NCBI RefSeq assembly: GCF_002163715.1
Contig: NZ_CP015698.1
Coordinates: 3,202,201 to 3,266,200, forward strand
Direction of reading: 5' to 3'
Origin: Curvibacter sp. AEP1-3
Lineage (GTDB): Bacteria > Pseudomonadota > Gammaproteobacteria > Burkholderiales > Burkholderiaceae_C
Length of the DNA stretch: 64,000 bases
The notes under the pieces: model-generated
The model's database searches: none
What the model was told of the DNA's origin: nothing
Seen by the model: only the letters and a program-made list of their open reading frames with translations
In this document: piece by piece, positions 55,981 to 62,538 of the stretch
Position numbering within the stretch: the first letter of the stretch is position 1
Layout of the letters: the number at the start of each line of letters is the position of its first letter
Made by a program: the position numbers and the translations under genes

Positions 55981-56721
55981 ATGCGTATTGCCCTCATCTC
56001 CGATATTCACGGCAACCTTCCTGCATTGGAGGCGGTGGCGGCTGACATTCGCCTTCGAGGCGTGGACCGCATCGTCAATTTGGGCGACAGCCTGTCCGGC
56101 CCTTTGTTGCCCCTGGAAACGGCCCGCTACCTGATGGCCAGTGGCTGGTTGAGCCTGGCAGGTAACCACGAGCGCCAGATCCTGACCCACACCGCAGAGC
56201 AGCGTGGCGCATCAGATGCATACGCCTACTCGCAGCTGGGCCGTGCGGAGCTTGATTGGTTGCGTTCGCTGCCAGCTACGCAGCTGCTGGATGGCGATGT
56301 GTTCCTGTGCCATGGAACGCCCACCAGCGATCTGCATTACTTCTTTGAAAACGCGGTGCATGGCGGAACCGAGCCAGCGACTGCGGATGAAATACAAGCC
56401 CGGCTGGGCGACATCACCGCTGCTGTCGTCGCCTGTGGCCATACGCACATCCCCCGCGCACTGCGCTCGCGTGCCGGGCAGTTGTTGTGCAACCCCGGCA
56501 GCGTTGGCTTGGCGGCCTATGACGACTTGGAGCCGATGGAGCACGTCGTAGAAAACGGATCGCCCGACGCCCGCTACGCCATCATTGAACGCGCAGCGGG
56601 GGCCTGGAGCGCTGCGCTGCACAGCGTTCCTTACGACTTTGAACCCATGGCGCGTTTGGCGGATCTGCGCGGGCGGCCGGAGTGGGCGTATGCGCTGCGC
56701 ACGGGCTACATGGCTGCATGA
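55981..56721 (+). CDS. Metallophosphoesterase, YfcE/MJ0936 type
   Basis: 246 residues. Calcineurin-like motifs in order: ISDIHGNLPAL, NLGDSLSGPL, AGNHER, FLCHGTP and CGHTHIPR, all metal ligands present. YfcE-type enzymes hydrolyse phosphodiesters; the substrate is unknown. Starts 21 bases after the GGDEF gene in the same direction, so the pair may be co-transcribed, perhaps degrading a cyclic or linear dinucleotide. That link is speculative. Confidence 0.85.
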   Translation: MRIALISDIHGNLPALEAVAADIRLRGVDRIVNLGDSLSGPLLPLETARYLMASGWLSLAGNHERQILTHTAEQRGASDAYAYSQLGRAELDWLRSLPATQLLDGDVFLCHGTPTSDLHYFFENAVHGGTEPATADEIQARLGDITAAVVACGHTHIPRALRSRAGQLLCNPGSVGLAAYDDLEPMEHVVENGSPDARYAIIERAAGAWSAALHSVPYDFEPMARLADLRGRPEWAYALRTGYMAA

Positions 56722-56734
56722 GTTCGCCCAGGAA

Positions 56735-56766
56735 AAAGCCCCGCAGTCTCACGACTGCGGGGCTTT
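56735..56766. terminator. Strong bidirectional terminator hairpin
   Basis: A perfect 14-base stem (AAAGCCCCGCAGTC with GACTGCGGGGCTTT) around a four-base loop (TCAC), with A-rich and T-rich flanks. It sits between the phosphoesterase gene and the convergent prfH gene and should stop transcription from both sides. Confidence 0.9.
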
Positions 56767-56779
56767 CCTTTTCTACCGT

Positions 56780-56830
56780 TTGCTACTAATTAAGTAGCTG
56801 CTTGCGCAGATTCCACGTGCCCAAGATGCC
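56780..56830 (+). repeat. Dispersed repeat, copy 6
   Basis: TTGCTACTAATTAAGTAGCT followed by GCTTGCGCAGATTCCACGTG and CCCAAGATGCC. Lies between the bidirectional terminator and the prfH stop. Somewhat diverged at the 3' end. Confidence 0.75.
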
Positions 56831-56844
56831 AATTTAATGGGTTT

Positions 56845-57480
56845 TTATCCGAAGAACTCCGTAAAACACTCCCCTTTGAAGGTGCGTCCTGCATTGCCGC
56901 GTTCCACGCCGTAGTGTTGTAGCCAGCGCTGTGTACGCATGGCTTTGGCATCCTCGGCTGCGGCGTGGGCCAATTTGTGTGCGAGCAGCATGCGTGCGAG
57001 TCGCTTGTTGGCGTGTTGGCTGCGTTCCGTTTGCACCTTCACACTCAGTCCTGTGGGGCGGTGTGTGGCGCGTACGGCGGAGTCTGTCTTGTTCACGTGC
57101 TGCCCACCAGGGCCGCTGGCACGCAAGGTTTCAAAGTGCAGGTCTTTGTCCAGTAGTGAGGCAGCCGCGTTGGGCGCATCGGGCTCGAACACTTCTGCGC
57201 CTACGAACCAGTTTTTGCGCTTGTGCCCCGGCCGGTAAGGGCTGGGGCAGCACCACTGCACGCTACCGCGCCACCGCTGCGCAATGGCGGAGGCGGCCTC
57301 TCCATCCAGCAACAGCAGGGCAGATCGCAGGTTGCCGGGTCTGCCACCCCCGACTTCTTCCATCACGTCCACCTTCACCTGAGCGGACGCGCATTCACGC
57401 AGTACGACCTGCAAGGCCTTGCGTACGGCCAGGCAGCATTCCTCGGGACCCGTGTTGGCGGTGAGTTGCAGCAAGATCAT
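56845..57480 (-). CDS. prfH: Peptide chain release factor H homologue
   Basis: 211 residues from the ATG at 57480, which overlaps the rtcB2 stop (ATGA). The GGQ peptidyl-hydrolysis motif is at 125-127 in LRASGPGGQHVNKTDSAVRATH, followed by a basic RNA-binding tail (QTERSQHANKRLARMLLAHKLA). It lacks domain 1 and a codon-recognition domain of RF1/RF2, as PrfH does. Known PrfH acts with RtcB2: it releases peptide from ribosomes stalled by 16S rRNA cleavage in the decoding centre so that the ligase can repair the rRNA. Last gene of the leftward RNA-repair transcript. Confidence 0.92.
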   Translation of the reverse strand: MILLQLTANTGPEECCLAVRKALQVVLRECASAQVKVDVMEEVGGGRPGNLRSALLLLDGEAASAIAQRWRGSVQWCCPSPYRPGHKRKNWFVGAEVFEPDAPNAAASLLDKDLHFETLRASGPGGQHVNKTDSAVRATHRPTGLSVKVQTERSQHANKRLARMLLAHKLAHAAAEDAKAMRTQRWLQHYGVERGNAGRTFKGECFTEFFG

Positions 57481-58625
57481 TCGCAGCACTCCCCACGGGT
57501 TTTGTAGGTCAGTACCGGCTTGGTCCTTGCCAGCAGCTCCACCAGCCCGGCACCCACCAGCGCTTGCACCACGCTGTCGATGCCTTTGTAGGCCTGGGGT
57601 GCTTCCTCGTAGATCAACTGCTTGTCGTTGCAAATCACGCGGCTGCCCAGTGCCGTGCGGCCCATTTGCGTGGGCGTCATCAGCTTAAACAGGCGGTCTT
57701 TGCAGGCCGAGCGAATCCACTTGCGCCCTGCACCATGCGCCAGCGACAGCAGCGTGTCGTGGCACAGGCGCGTGGGCCGCACCAGGTAGCTGTAGTCCCC
57801 GCGCGAACCGGGTATCAGCACCGCGCCTTGGTCCGACGGCGTGGCCCCCTTGCGGTGCAGCCAACCCACCTGGCCATGGATGCTGGCGCTTTCCACAAAG
57901 TTGTGGTGCACGTCCAGCACACAGCGGCCGTCAGCCCGCACGTTGGCCAGCAGACGCTGTGCCACCAGTTGGCGGTTGCAGTGTGCAAAGCGCAGCGCCG
58001 CATCGTGCTGCGCCAGGTAGTCCGCAGCCTCTGCCGTGTCGGCCTGCAGGCCGCGGTGACCCAAGGCATCGACATGCTGGCGCAAGATGCGTTCACCCAA
58101 GCCGCGAGAGCCGCTGTGCACCAACAGCAGCAGGTGCTGCTTGTCGATGCCGAGCGCGGCCAGCGCTTCGGGTGCATTCACCGTATCCACCTGCTGAAAC
58201 TCTGCAAAGTGGTTGCCACTGCCAATGGTGCCCAGCGAAGCCTCGTGGCCACTGGGCAGCACATCACAGCGCGCCATGGCTTGCGCCACTGCCGCAGTGT
58301 CGTCCATGGGGCCGTCGATGTTGCCCACGCGCTTTTCCAGCTTGTCGAGCTTGACAGTGCTGGCGCGCATGTCGGTTTGCCACAGCGCCATGCCGCAGCC
58401 GATGTCGTTGCCCACCAAGGCGGGATAGAACATCTGTGTTGAGAAAAATGCGGCCCCTACCGGATAGCCGCGCCCAGGATGCAAGTCAGGCATGCCCGCG
58501 ACGCGCTGCATGCCCTGTAGTTGCGATGTGGTGACGAGCTGCGCTAAGGCAGCGTCCTCCATCCACGTGGCGTCAGACGTGACCACACAGGCGCGGTCCG
58601 ACACGTGTTTGACAAAATTGCCCAT
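57477..58625 (-). CDS. rtcB2: RNA ligase RtcB2, paired with PrfH
   Basis: 382 residues from the ATG at 58625 (MGNFVKHVSDRACVV); a longer frame to 58703 uses a weak start. RtcB motifs: MPDLHPGRGYPVG, GNDIGCGMA with metal-binding C77, GTIGSGNHFAEF, LVHSGSRGLGE, GSRGDYSYLV and AHGAGRKW with the histidine that takes GMP. Joins RNA ends with 2',3'-cyclic phosphate or 3'-phosphate to 5'-OH. Coupling to prfH by ATGA overlap marks it as the rRNA-repair paralogue. A second, more canonical rtcB lies at 62539 in the same locus. Weak sigma-54-like motifs upstream (58713-58697) are not convincing. Confidence 0.92.
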   Translation of the reverse strand: MGNFVKHVSDRACVVTSDATWMEDAALAQLVTTSQLQGMQRVAGMPDLHPGRGYPVGAAFFSTQMFYPALVGNDIGCGMALWQTDMRASTVKLDKLEKRVGNIDGPMDDTAAVAQAMARCDVLPSGHEASLGTIGSGNHFAEFQQVDTVNAPEALAALGIDKQHLLLLVHSGSRGLGERILRQHVDALGHRGLQADTAEAADYLAQHDAALRFAHCNRQLVAQRLLANVRADGRCVLDVHHNFVESASIHGQVGWLHRKGATPSDQGAVLIPGSRGDYSYLVRPTRLCHDTLLSLAHGAGRKWIRSACKDRLFKLMTPTQMGRTALGSRVICNDKQLIYEEAPQAYKGIDSVVQALVGAGLVELLARTKPVLTYKTRGECCE

Positions 58626-58748
58626 AAAAAATCCAGAATCAAAAAACGTTGAAACCGGACCGGGACAGACGCGCACGCCAATACCGCGCTGCACTCGCAC
58701 CAAGCGTTGTGCCGCGCGCCTTGGGGCGCTAGAAAAGTAGGGGGATGC

Positions 58749-58808
58749 TTATTGAATAAGCCCCGCCACCGCTGACCCAGCCCACAGGGAGGCCGTGTTC
58801 TTTTGCAT
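58749..58808 (-). CDS. Possible 19-residue leader peptide upstream of rtcB2
   Basis: ATG at 58808 with a strong ribosome site (AGGAG six bases before), encoding MQKNTASLWAGSAVAGLIQ and a TAA. It lies between rtcR and rtcB2 on the same strand, with 123 bases from its stop to the rtcB2 start. The ribosome site is better than that of rtcB2. It could be a leader peptide linking translation state to rtcB2-prfH expression, or a small protein with a short hydrophobic segment. It is too short for coding statistics, so confidence is low. Confidence 0.4.
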   Translation of the reverse strand: MQKNTASLWAGSAVAGLIQ

Positions 58809-58917
58809 GTTGTTCTCCTGGTAGGTGAGTGAATGGGTGGGGAGTGCAGGGTTCGCGCGGTGACTGGTAGCCTTGGCGAAAGCTGCGAGGCGCGACTTTA
58901 GCGGGGGATGCGGTGTC

Positions 58918-58967
58918 GGGCAAATGTTTTTGCCCAGCTTGATGTATTTGCGATACACCGCTATCGC
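58918..58967. promoter_or_regulatory. Two inverted repeats between rtcR and the rtcB2 leader
   Basis: GGGCAAA and TTTGCCC (58918-58935, four-base spacer) and GCGATA and TATCGC (58950-58967, six-base spacer) are both perfect. On the minus strand the first includes GGGCAAAAACATTTGC, which resembles a sigma-54 -24/-12 pair but is one base too long. They may be operators, an activator site or folded RNA after rtcR. The rest of the 406-base gap (58626-59031) holds only the short leader frame. Confidence 0.4.
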
Positions 58968-59031
58968 CGTGTAGGTCGCGCTGTCTCCAGTTCCTCGCCC
59001 CTAGTCCTACTTGCGCTCTTCGTCGCAACGT

Positions 59032-60651
59032 CTAGTGTCGGACAGCATCCCAATCCAGCCCAAACTTCAGCAAATACTTGCGCAAACGGTCTGCGTCGTT
59101 GATTACGCTGCGCTGTGTGCGGGATACGTTAAACAGCTCTCGTCCTGCATCGCTGATGCTGGCGTGCTGTCGGCACACCGCAATGACTGCTTGGAGCTGC
59201 ACGCGGTCAAAGGTATCCAGGGTGCTGGCCTTAGCGCCCAGCAAGTCTTCTAGAGAGGGGCGGGTGATGTTCAAGCTCGTGCCGGTCTCCAGATTGCCGG
59301 GATTGGTTTGTGGCTGCCATTGCCACCGGAGACGCTGTAATTCCGCCTGCACCAGTGCAATGCCAATACGTCCGTGGTCTGCCAGTGTTGCCAGCCGCGT
59401 GATGGAGGCGCTGAGGTCGCGGAAGTTGCCACGCCAGCTTGCATCTGCATCGGTGGCGAAGCGCAGGTAGGCTGTGCGCGCCTCGGTGGTGAAGCGTACT
59501 TGCTTGCCCAGCTCCTGCGCGGCCTGGGCGAGTTGGTGGTCCATATTCGGTTCAATGTCTTCCCGTCGCTGGGCCAGGCCGGGCAGGGTGTAAGTCCAGA
59601 GGTTGATGCGGGCAAACAAGTCTTCGCGAAAGCGGCCCGCTTCAATTTCCAGGCGCAGGTCTTTGTTCGTCCCTGCAATGAGCTGGAAATTGCTTTGTAC
59701 CTCGCGGTCTGACCCCATTGGCAGAAACCGCTTTTCTTCCACGGCCTTGAGCAGCATGGCCTGCTCATCCAAACCCAGCTCGCCGATTTCATCCAGAAAC
59801 AGCAGGCCTCTGTGAGCGCTGCGCAGCAGGCCGGGGCGATCGGTGATGGCACCGGTAAAAGCTCCTTTTTTGTGGCCAAACAGCGTAGACCCGGCACCGT
59901 CGCCACGCAAGGTGGCGCAGTTCACTTCAACAAAGTCCCCATCAATCTGGTGGCGAGATTTTTTTAGCTCGTACACACGCCGCGCCAGCATGGACTTGCC
60001 AGCGCCTGTGGGGCCGGTGAGCAGCATCGGTGCCTTGCTCTGCACCGCCACCCGCTCCACTTCCTCAATCAGGGTGTTGAAGCGGGTGTTGCGGGTGGCG
60101 ATACCGCTTTTGAGGAAGGAGACGGCATCCTGTTGCGCTACATGCAGACGCTGGTTGATGGCGTCGTAGCGCGACAAATCGAGGTCAATGATTTCGTGGC
60201 TCCCTGGCCCGCGACCCTGCCGTCCCCGTGGCGGAGCACTTTGCAGGAGCACGCCTGGAAGAAAGCGTGCTTCTACGAGCAGGAAGAGGCAGATCTGCGC
60301 CACGTGCGTGCCGGTGGTGATATGCGCTTGGTAGGTTTCGCGGCTGGGGTCAAACGGATAAGTCGCCGCCCAGTCGTACAGCGCGGTGTACACCTCGCCA
60401 AAGTCCCAGGGGTTCGCGAGATTCATCTCTACGAGGTTGACCTGGGTGTTGGGTGACTGCTGGATGAAGTCATCCCGCACCAGCTGGGCCAGGGTGCTGG
60501 CGCGTCGGTCATGAAAGAGCTCCAGCCGGTCAATGGCCAAGTCGTCGTGCTGTGCCAAGGACACCGTGGGTCGCCACTTTTCCCAGCGCGCCGAGCTCTG
60601 CCCGGAATCCAGCTGGGTTCCCAGAAATCCGATGACAACGGTCTTTTTCAT
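59032..60651 (-). CDS. rtcR: Sigma-54-dependent activator RtcR with CARF domain
   Basis: 539 residues. The N-terminal 1-180 region is the RtcR-type CARF sensor (VVIGFLGTQLDSGQ, QAHITTGTHVAQICLFLLVEARF). The AAA+ domain has Walker A GPTGAGKS at 213-220, the sigma-54 contact loop GAFTGA at 263-268 and Walker B LLFLDEIG near 283-290. A C-terminal helix-turn-helix follows (VCRQHASISDAGRELFNVSRTQRS). In Salmonella, RtcR is switched on by RNA ends such as tRNA halves with 2',3'-cyclic phosphate. It is divergent from the sigma-54 promoter at 60786 and upstream of rtcB2-prfH on its own strand, so it can control both arms. Confidence 0.94.
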   Translation of the reverse strand: MKKTVVIGFLGTQLDSGQSSARWEKWRPTVSLAQHDDLAIDRLELFHDRRASTLAQLVRDDFIQQSPNTQVNLVEMNLANPWDFGEVYTALYDWAATYPFDPSRETYQAHITTGTHVAQICLFLLVEARFLPGVLLQSAPPRGRQGRGPGSHEIIDLDLSRYDAINQRLHVAQQDAVSFLKSGIATRNTRFNTLIEEVERVAVQSKAPMLLTGPTGAGKSMLARRVYELKKSRHQIDGDFVEVNCATLRGDGAGSTLFGHKKGAFTGAITDRPGLLRSAHRGLLFLDEIGELGLDEQAMLLKAVEEKRFLPMGSDREVQSNFQLIAGTNKDLRLEIEAGRFREDLFARINLWTYTLPGLAQRREDIEPNMDHQLAQAAQELGKQVRFTTEARTAYLRFATDADASWRGNFRDLSASITRLATLADHGRIGIALVQAELQRLRWQWQPQTNPGNLETGTSLNITRPSLEDLLGAKASTLDTFDRVQLQAVIAVCRQHASISDAGRELFNVSRTQRSVINDADRLRKYLLKFGLDWDAVRH

Positions 60652-60654
60652 TTG

Positions 60655-60668
60655 GCTAGTTTACTAGC
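60655..60668. promoter_or_regulatory. Candidate RtcR upstream activating site
   Basis: Perfect inverted repeat GCTAGT-TT-ACTAGC, three bases before the rtcR start and about 125 bases upstream of the sigma-54 promoter, a normal enhancer distance for activators of this class. It could also serve rtcR autoregulation. Identification rests on symmetry and position only. Confidence 0.5.
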
Positions 60669-60785
60669 TAAAAAAATAACATCTTCAATTCTTGTCATGG
60701 CTTTGATGTCGTTTTTTGCGCTTGTCCATGGAAAAAATCCAATGAAATCAATGGCTTGGTGGTTGGTTTGTTGCGATGGAGATAG

Positions 60786-60802
60786 TTGGCACGCCCCGTG
60801 CA
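60786..60802 (+). promoter_or_regulatory. Sigma-54 promoter of the tRNA-like/slipin/rtcBA transcript
   Basis: TTGGCACGCCCCGTGCA matches the consensus TTGGCACGNNNNTTGCA at all but one fixed position, with GG (60788-60789) and GC (60800-60801) exactly ten bases apart. Transcription should start near 60813. It faces away from rtcR, as in the enterobacterial rtcR-rtcBA arrangement. Confidence 0.9.
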
Positions 60803-60840
60803 CTACATGACTCGCCAAGCGCAGAAGGTGTTCGCTGACA

Positions 60841-60908
60841 AGCAGGGGTTTCCGGGTAATCGGACCCCGCTGGTGCAAAGAAGGCTGGGTTGTTCCAGTG
60901 TCTCTTTG
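60841..60908 (+). ncRNA. Two hairpins in the 5' part of the RNA-repair leader
   Basis: Hairpin 1 (60841-60871): AGCAGGGGT with ACCCCGCT (one bulged A) plus an inner CCG/CGG. Hairpin 2 (60876-60908): CAAAGA with TCTTTG enclosing CTGG/CCAG. Both lie about 30-95 bases after the predicted start of the sigma-54 transcript and contain no convincing gene. They may be part of one structured RNA with the tRNA-like modules that follow, recalling Y-RNA-like transcripts of other rtc loci. Confidence 0.5.
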
Positions 60909-60938
60909 TATGCCGCGCCCCGGAAACGCTGGGCACAA

Positions 60939-61002
60939 GGCATGTGGTCAAGGGGTGGCTCGGGTAGAGGAGCCACCCCGCCAGGTTCGATTCCTGGATG
61001 CC
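60939..61002 (+). ncRNA. tRNA-like module A (minimal, long single stem plus T-arm)
   Basis: Closing helix GGCAT (60939-60943) with ATGCC (60998-61002). A perfect T-arm CCAGG-TTCGATT-CCTGG (60981-60997) with the canonical T-loop is placed directly before the 3' strand as in tRNA. In place of D- and anticodon arms there is one perfect 9-base stem, GGGGTGGCT (60952-60960) with AGCCACCCC (60971-60979), and a ten-base loop. The acceptor helix is 5 instead of 7 pairs and no CCA end is encoded. Not a translating tRNA; it resembles the tRNA-like part of bacterial Y RNAs or a mimic substrate for repair enzymes. Confidence 0.75.
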
Positions 61003-61005
61003 ACT

Positions 61006-61074
61006 GTTCTGTAGCTCAGTCTGGTAGAGCATCGTGTGAAAGCACGACTGTCGCGGGTTCGATTCCCGCCGAAC
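61006..61074 (+). ncRNA. tRNA-like module B (full cloverleaf, short acceptor, 6-base anticodon loop)
   Basis: Begins three bases after module A. D-arm GCTC-AGTCTGGTA-GAGC (61014-61030), anticodon-type stem TCGTG/CACGA (61032-61047) with a six-base loop TGAAAG instead of seven, variable region CTGTC, T-arm GCGGG-TTCGATT-CCCGC (61053-61069). The closing helix is GTTC(T)G with CGAAC, five pairs with one bulged base. No CCA end. The D-, T- and variable parts look like a real tRNA, but the short acceptor and the loop argue against charging and decoding. Probably a tRNA-derived regulatory or decoy RNA. Confidence 0.8.
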
Positions 61075-61109
61075 GCTGGTAGTCAAAAAGCCAGCTTACT
61101 TGGAAGTAA
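61075..61109 (+). ncRNA. Hairpins immediately after tRNA-like module B
   Basis: GCTGG (61075-61079) can pair with CCAGC (61091-61095), and TTACTT (61096-61101) with AAGTAA (61104-61109). The second has a two-base centre and would fold with a slightly opened loop. They continue the structured leader. The rest, 61110-61333, shows no clear motif and only short frames (27 and 65 codons) that I do not support as genes. Confidence 0.45.
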
Positions 61110-61333
61110 AGAGAAGAGAGAGAAGTGCCGCATGTGGGTCGTCAAACACCTGCCAGCAGCAGTCGCCAGAGCGAAGGTTCTGCGACACCGAGCGACAGTG
61201 TGCCAAGACCGGTAAAGCCCCGCAATCTTGAACCACTGCCCAACGATGTCGCACCCGGAGTCCGCGCTTGTTGCTGCTGTGGCCCTTCACACCAAAGATT
61301 TGTTGTTAGCGAGAGAAAATGAGGGGAGAAAAA

Positions 61334-62473
61334 ATGTTGGGTTTGAAACGCATCACCATCAAGAAAAACGAACGCGGCCTGTTGCTGCGCAATGGCGACT
61401 TCGAGCGCGTGATGCAGCCTGGTCAGCACTGGGTGGGCACCTGGAGTGCACCTGTGCGCATCGAGACTTTTGCCATGGAGCAAACAGCATTCGTGCACGG
61501 CCTGGCCGACTACTTCATGGCCAAAGAGCCAGAAGTTGTGGCGCAAGAGTTTGTGTACGCCGCATTGACCGACTCGCAAGTGGGCCTGCGTTACGAGAAC
61601 GGTTTGCTGGTTGACGTGTTGCCACCTGCCACCCGCAAGCTGTACTGGAAAGGCCTGAACGACGTGCGTGTAGATGTGGTCGATATCGCCGCCAGCGAAA
61701 AGCTGTCAACCGAACTGCTGTCCAAGCTGAACCAGACCCAGTTGCGCCAGCGCCCTGTGGCCGGTTTGGCCGGTGTACTGCTGGTGCAAGTAGCGGATTA
61801 CCACGTAGGTGTGCTGACTGTGGACGGCAAGTTGCAAGAGTTGTTGGGTGCCGGTGCCTACGGGTTTTGGCGCTACAACCGTCAGGTGCAGGTTGAATGC
61901 GTGGATCTGCGTTCGCAGGCGTTGGAGATCAGCGGCCAAGACATCTTGACCAAAGACAAAGTGGGCATGCGTTTGAACCTGTCGGCTACCTGGCGCTTTG
62001 ACGATGTGCAAAAGGCATTCGCACACACCGCCAAGCCCGCAGAGTTTGTATACCGCGAGCTGCAGTTTGGTCTGCGCGCCGCCGTCGGTACCCGCACACT
62101 CGACGAGTTGCTGGAAGACAAGGCGACGATTGACACCATCGTGAAGGACTTTGCAGCGCAAAAGCTGAAGGCCGCCGGCATCACGCTGGAAGGCGTGGGT
62201 GTGAAGGACATCATCTTGCCCGGCGAGATGAAGACCATCCTCGCTCAGGTGGTGGAAGCCGAGAAATCGGCCCAAGCCAATGTAATCCGTCGTCGCGAGG
62301 AAACCGCAGCCACGCGTTCGTTGTTGAACACAGCAAAGCTGATGGAGGACAACCCTGTTGCCTTGCGGATGAAAGAGTTGGAGACCTTGGAGCGAGTGGC
62401 CGAGCGCATTGACAAGATCTCTGTGTTTGGTGGCTTAGACCAGGTTCTCAACGGGCTGGTGAAGCTGCGTTGA
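61334..62473 (+). CDS. Slipin-family (SPFH/band 7) membrane protein of the RNA-repair operon
   Basis: 379 residues from the ATG at 61334, with GGGGAG seven bases upstream; an ATG at 61319 would add five residues. The SPFH core runs from about 10 to 240 (GVLLVQVADYHVGVLTVDGKLQELLGAG, then RLNLSATWRFDDVQKAFAHTAKPAEFVYRELQFGLRAAVGTRTLDELLEDK) and ends in an Ala/Glu coiled coil (VVEAEKSAQANVIRRREETAATRSL). Slipins scaffold membrane microdomains. Their genes recur beside rtcB in sigma-54 RNA-repair operons, for reasons not known. Confidence 0.88.
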   Translation: MLGLKRITIKKNERGLLLRNGDFERVMQPGQHWVGTWSAPVRIETFAMEQTAFVHGLADYFMAKEPEVVAQEFVYAALTDSQVGLRYENGLLVDVLPPATRKLYWKGLNDVRVDVVDIAASEKLSTELLSKLNQTQLRQRPVAGLAGVLLVQVADYHVGVLTVDGKLQELLGAGAYGFWRYNRQVQVECVDLRSQALEISGQDILTKDKVGMRLNLSATWRFDDVQKAFAHTAKPAEFVYRELQFGLRAAVGTRTLDELLEDKATIDTIVKDFAAQKLKAAGITLEGVGVKDIILPGEMKTILAQVVEAEKSAQANVIRRREETAATRSLLNTAKLMEDNPVALRMKELETLERVAERIDKISVFGGLDQVLNGLVKLR

Positions 62474-62538
62474 ATACAACCTTCCGTGCCTGAAATGTCA
62501 TTCGGTGCATGAGGAAAACAATTGGAGAGAAAAAAGAA

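Noticed and set aside
58697..58713. Sigma-54 promoter directly before rtcB2
   Set aside because: CGGCACAACGCTTGG has a good -24 part but GG in place of the essential GC at -12. The overlapping TTGG-N10-GC alternative has poor flanks.
61006..61074. A functional phenylalanine-type tRNA (GAA within the loop)
   Set aside because: The acceptor helix has only five pairs with a bulge, the anticodon loop has six bases and no CCA follows, so I call it tRNA-like.
61125..61322. 65-codon frame (and a 27-codon frame at 61132) in the rtc leader, the longer ending on the first slipin ATG
   Set aside because: Low-complexity Ser/Pro/Cys composition, non-ATG start for the longer one, no family. The overlap with the slipin ATG may be chance.
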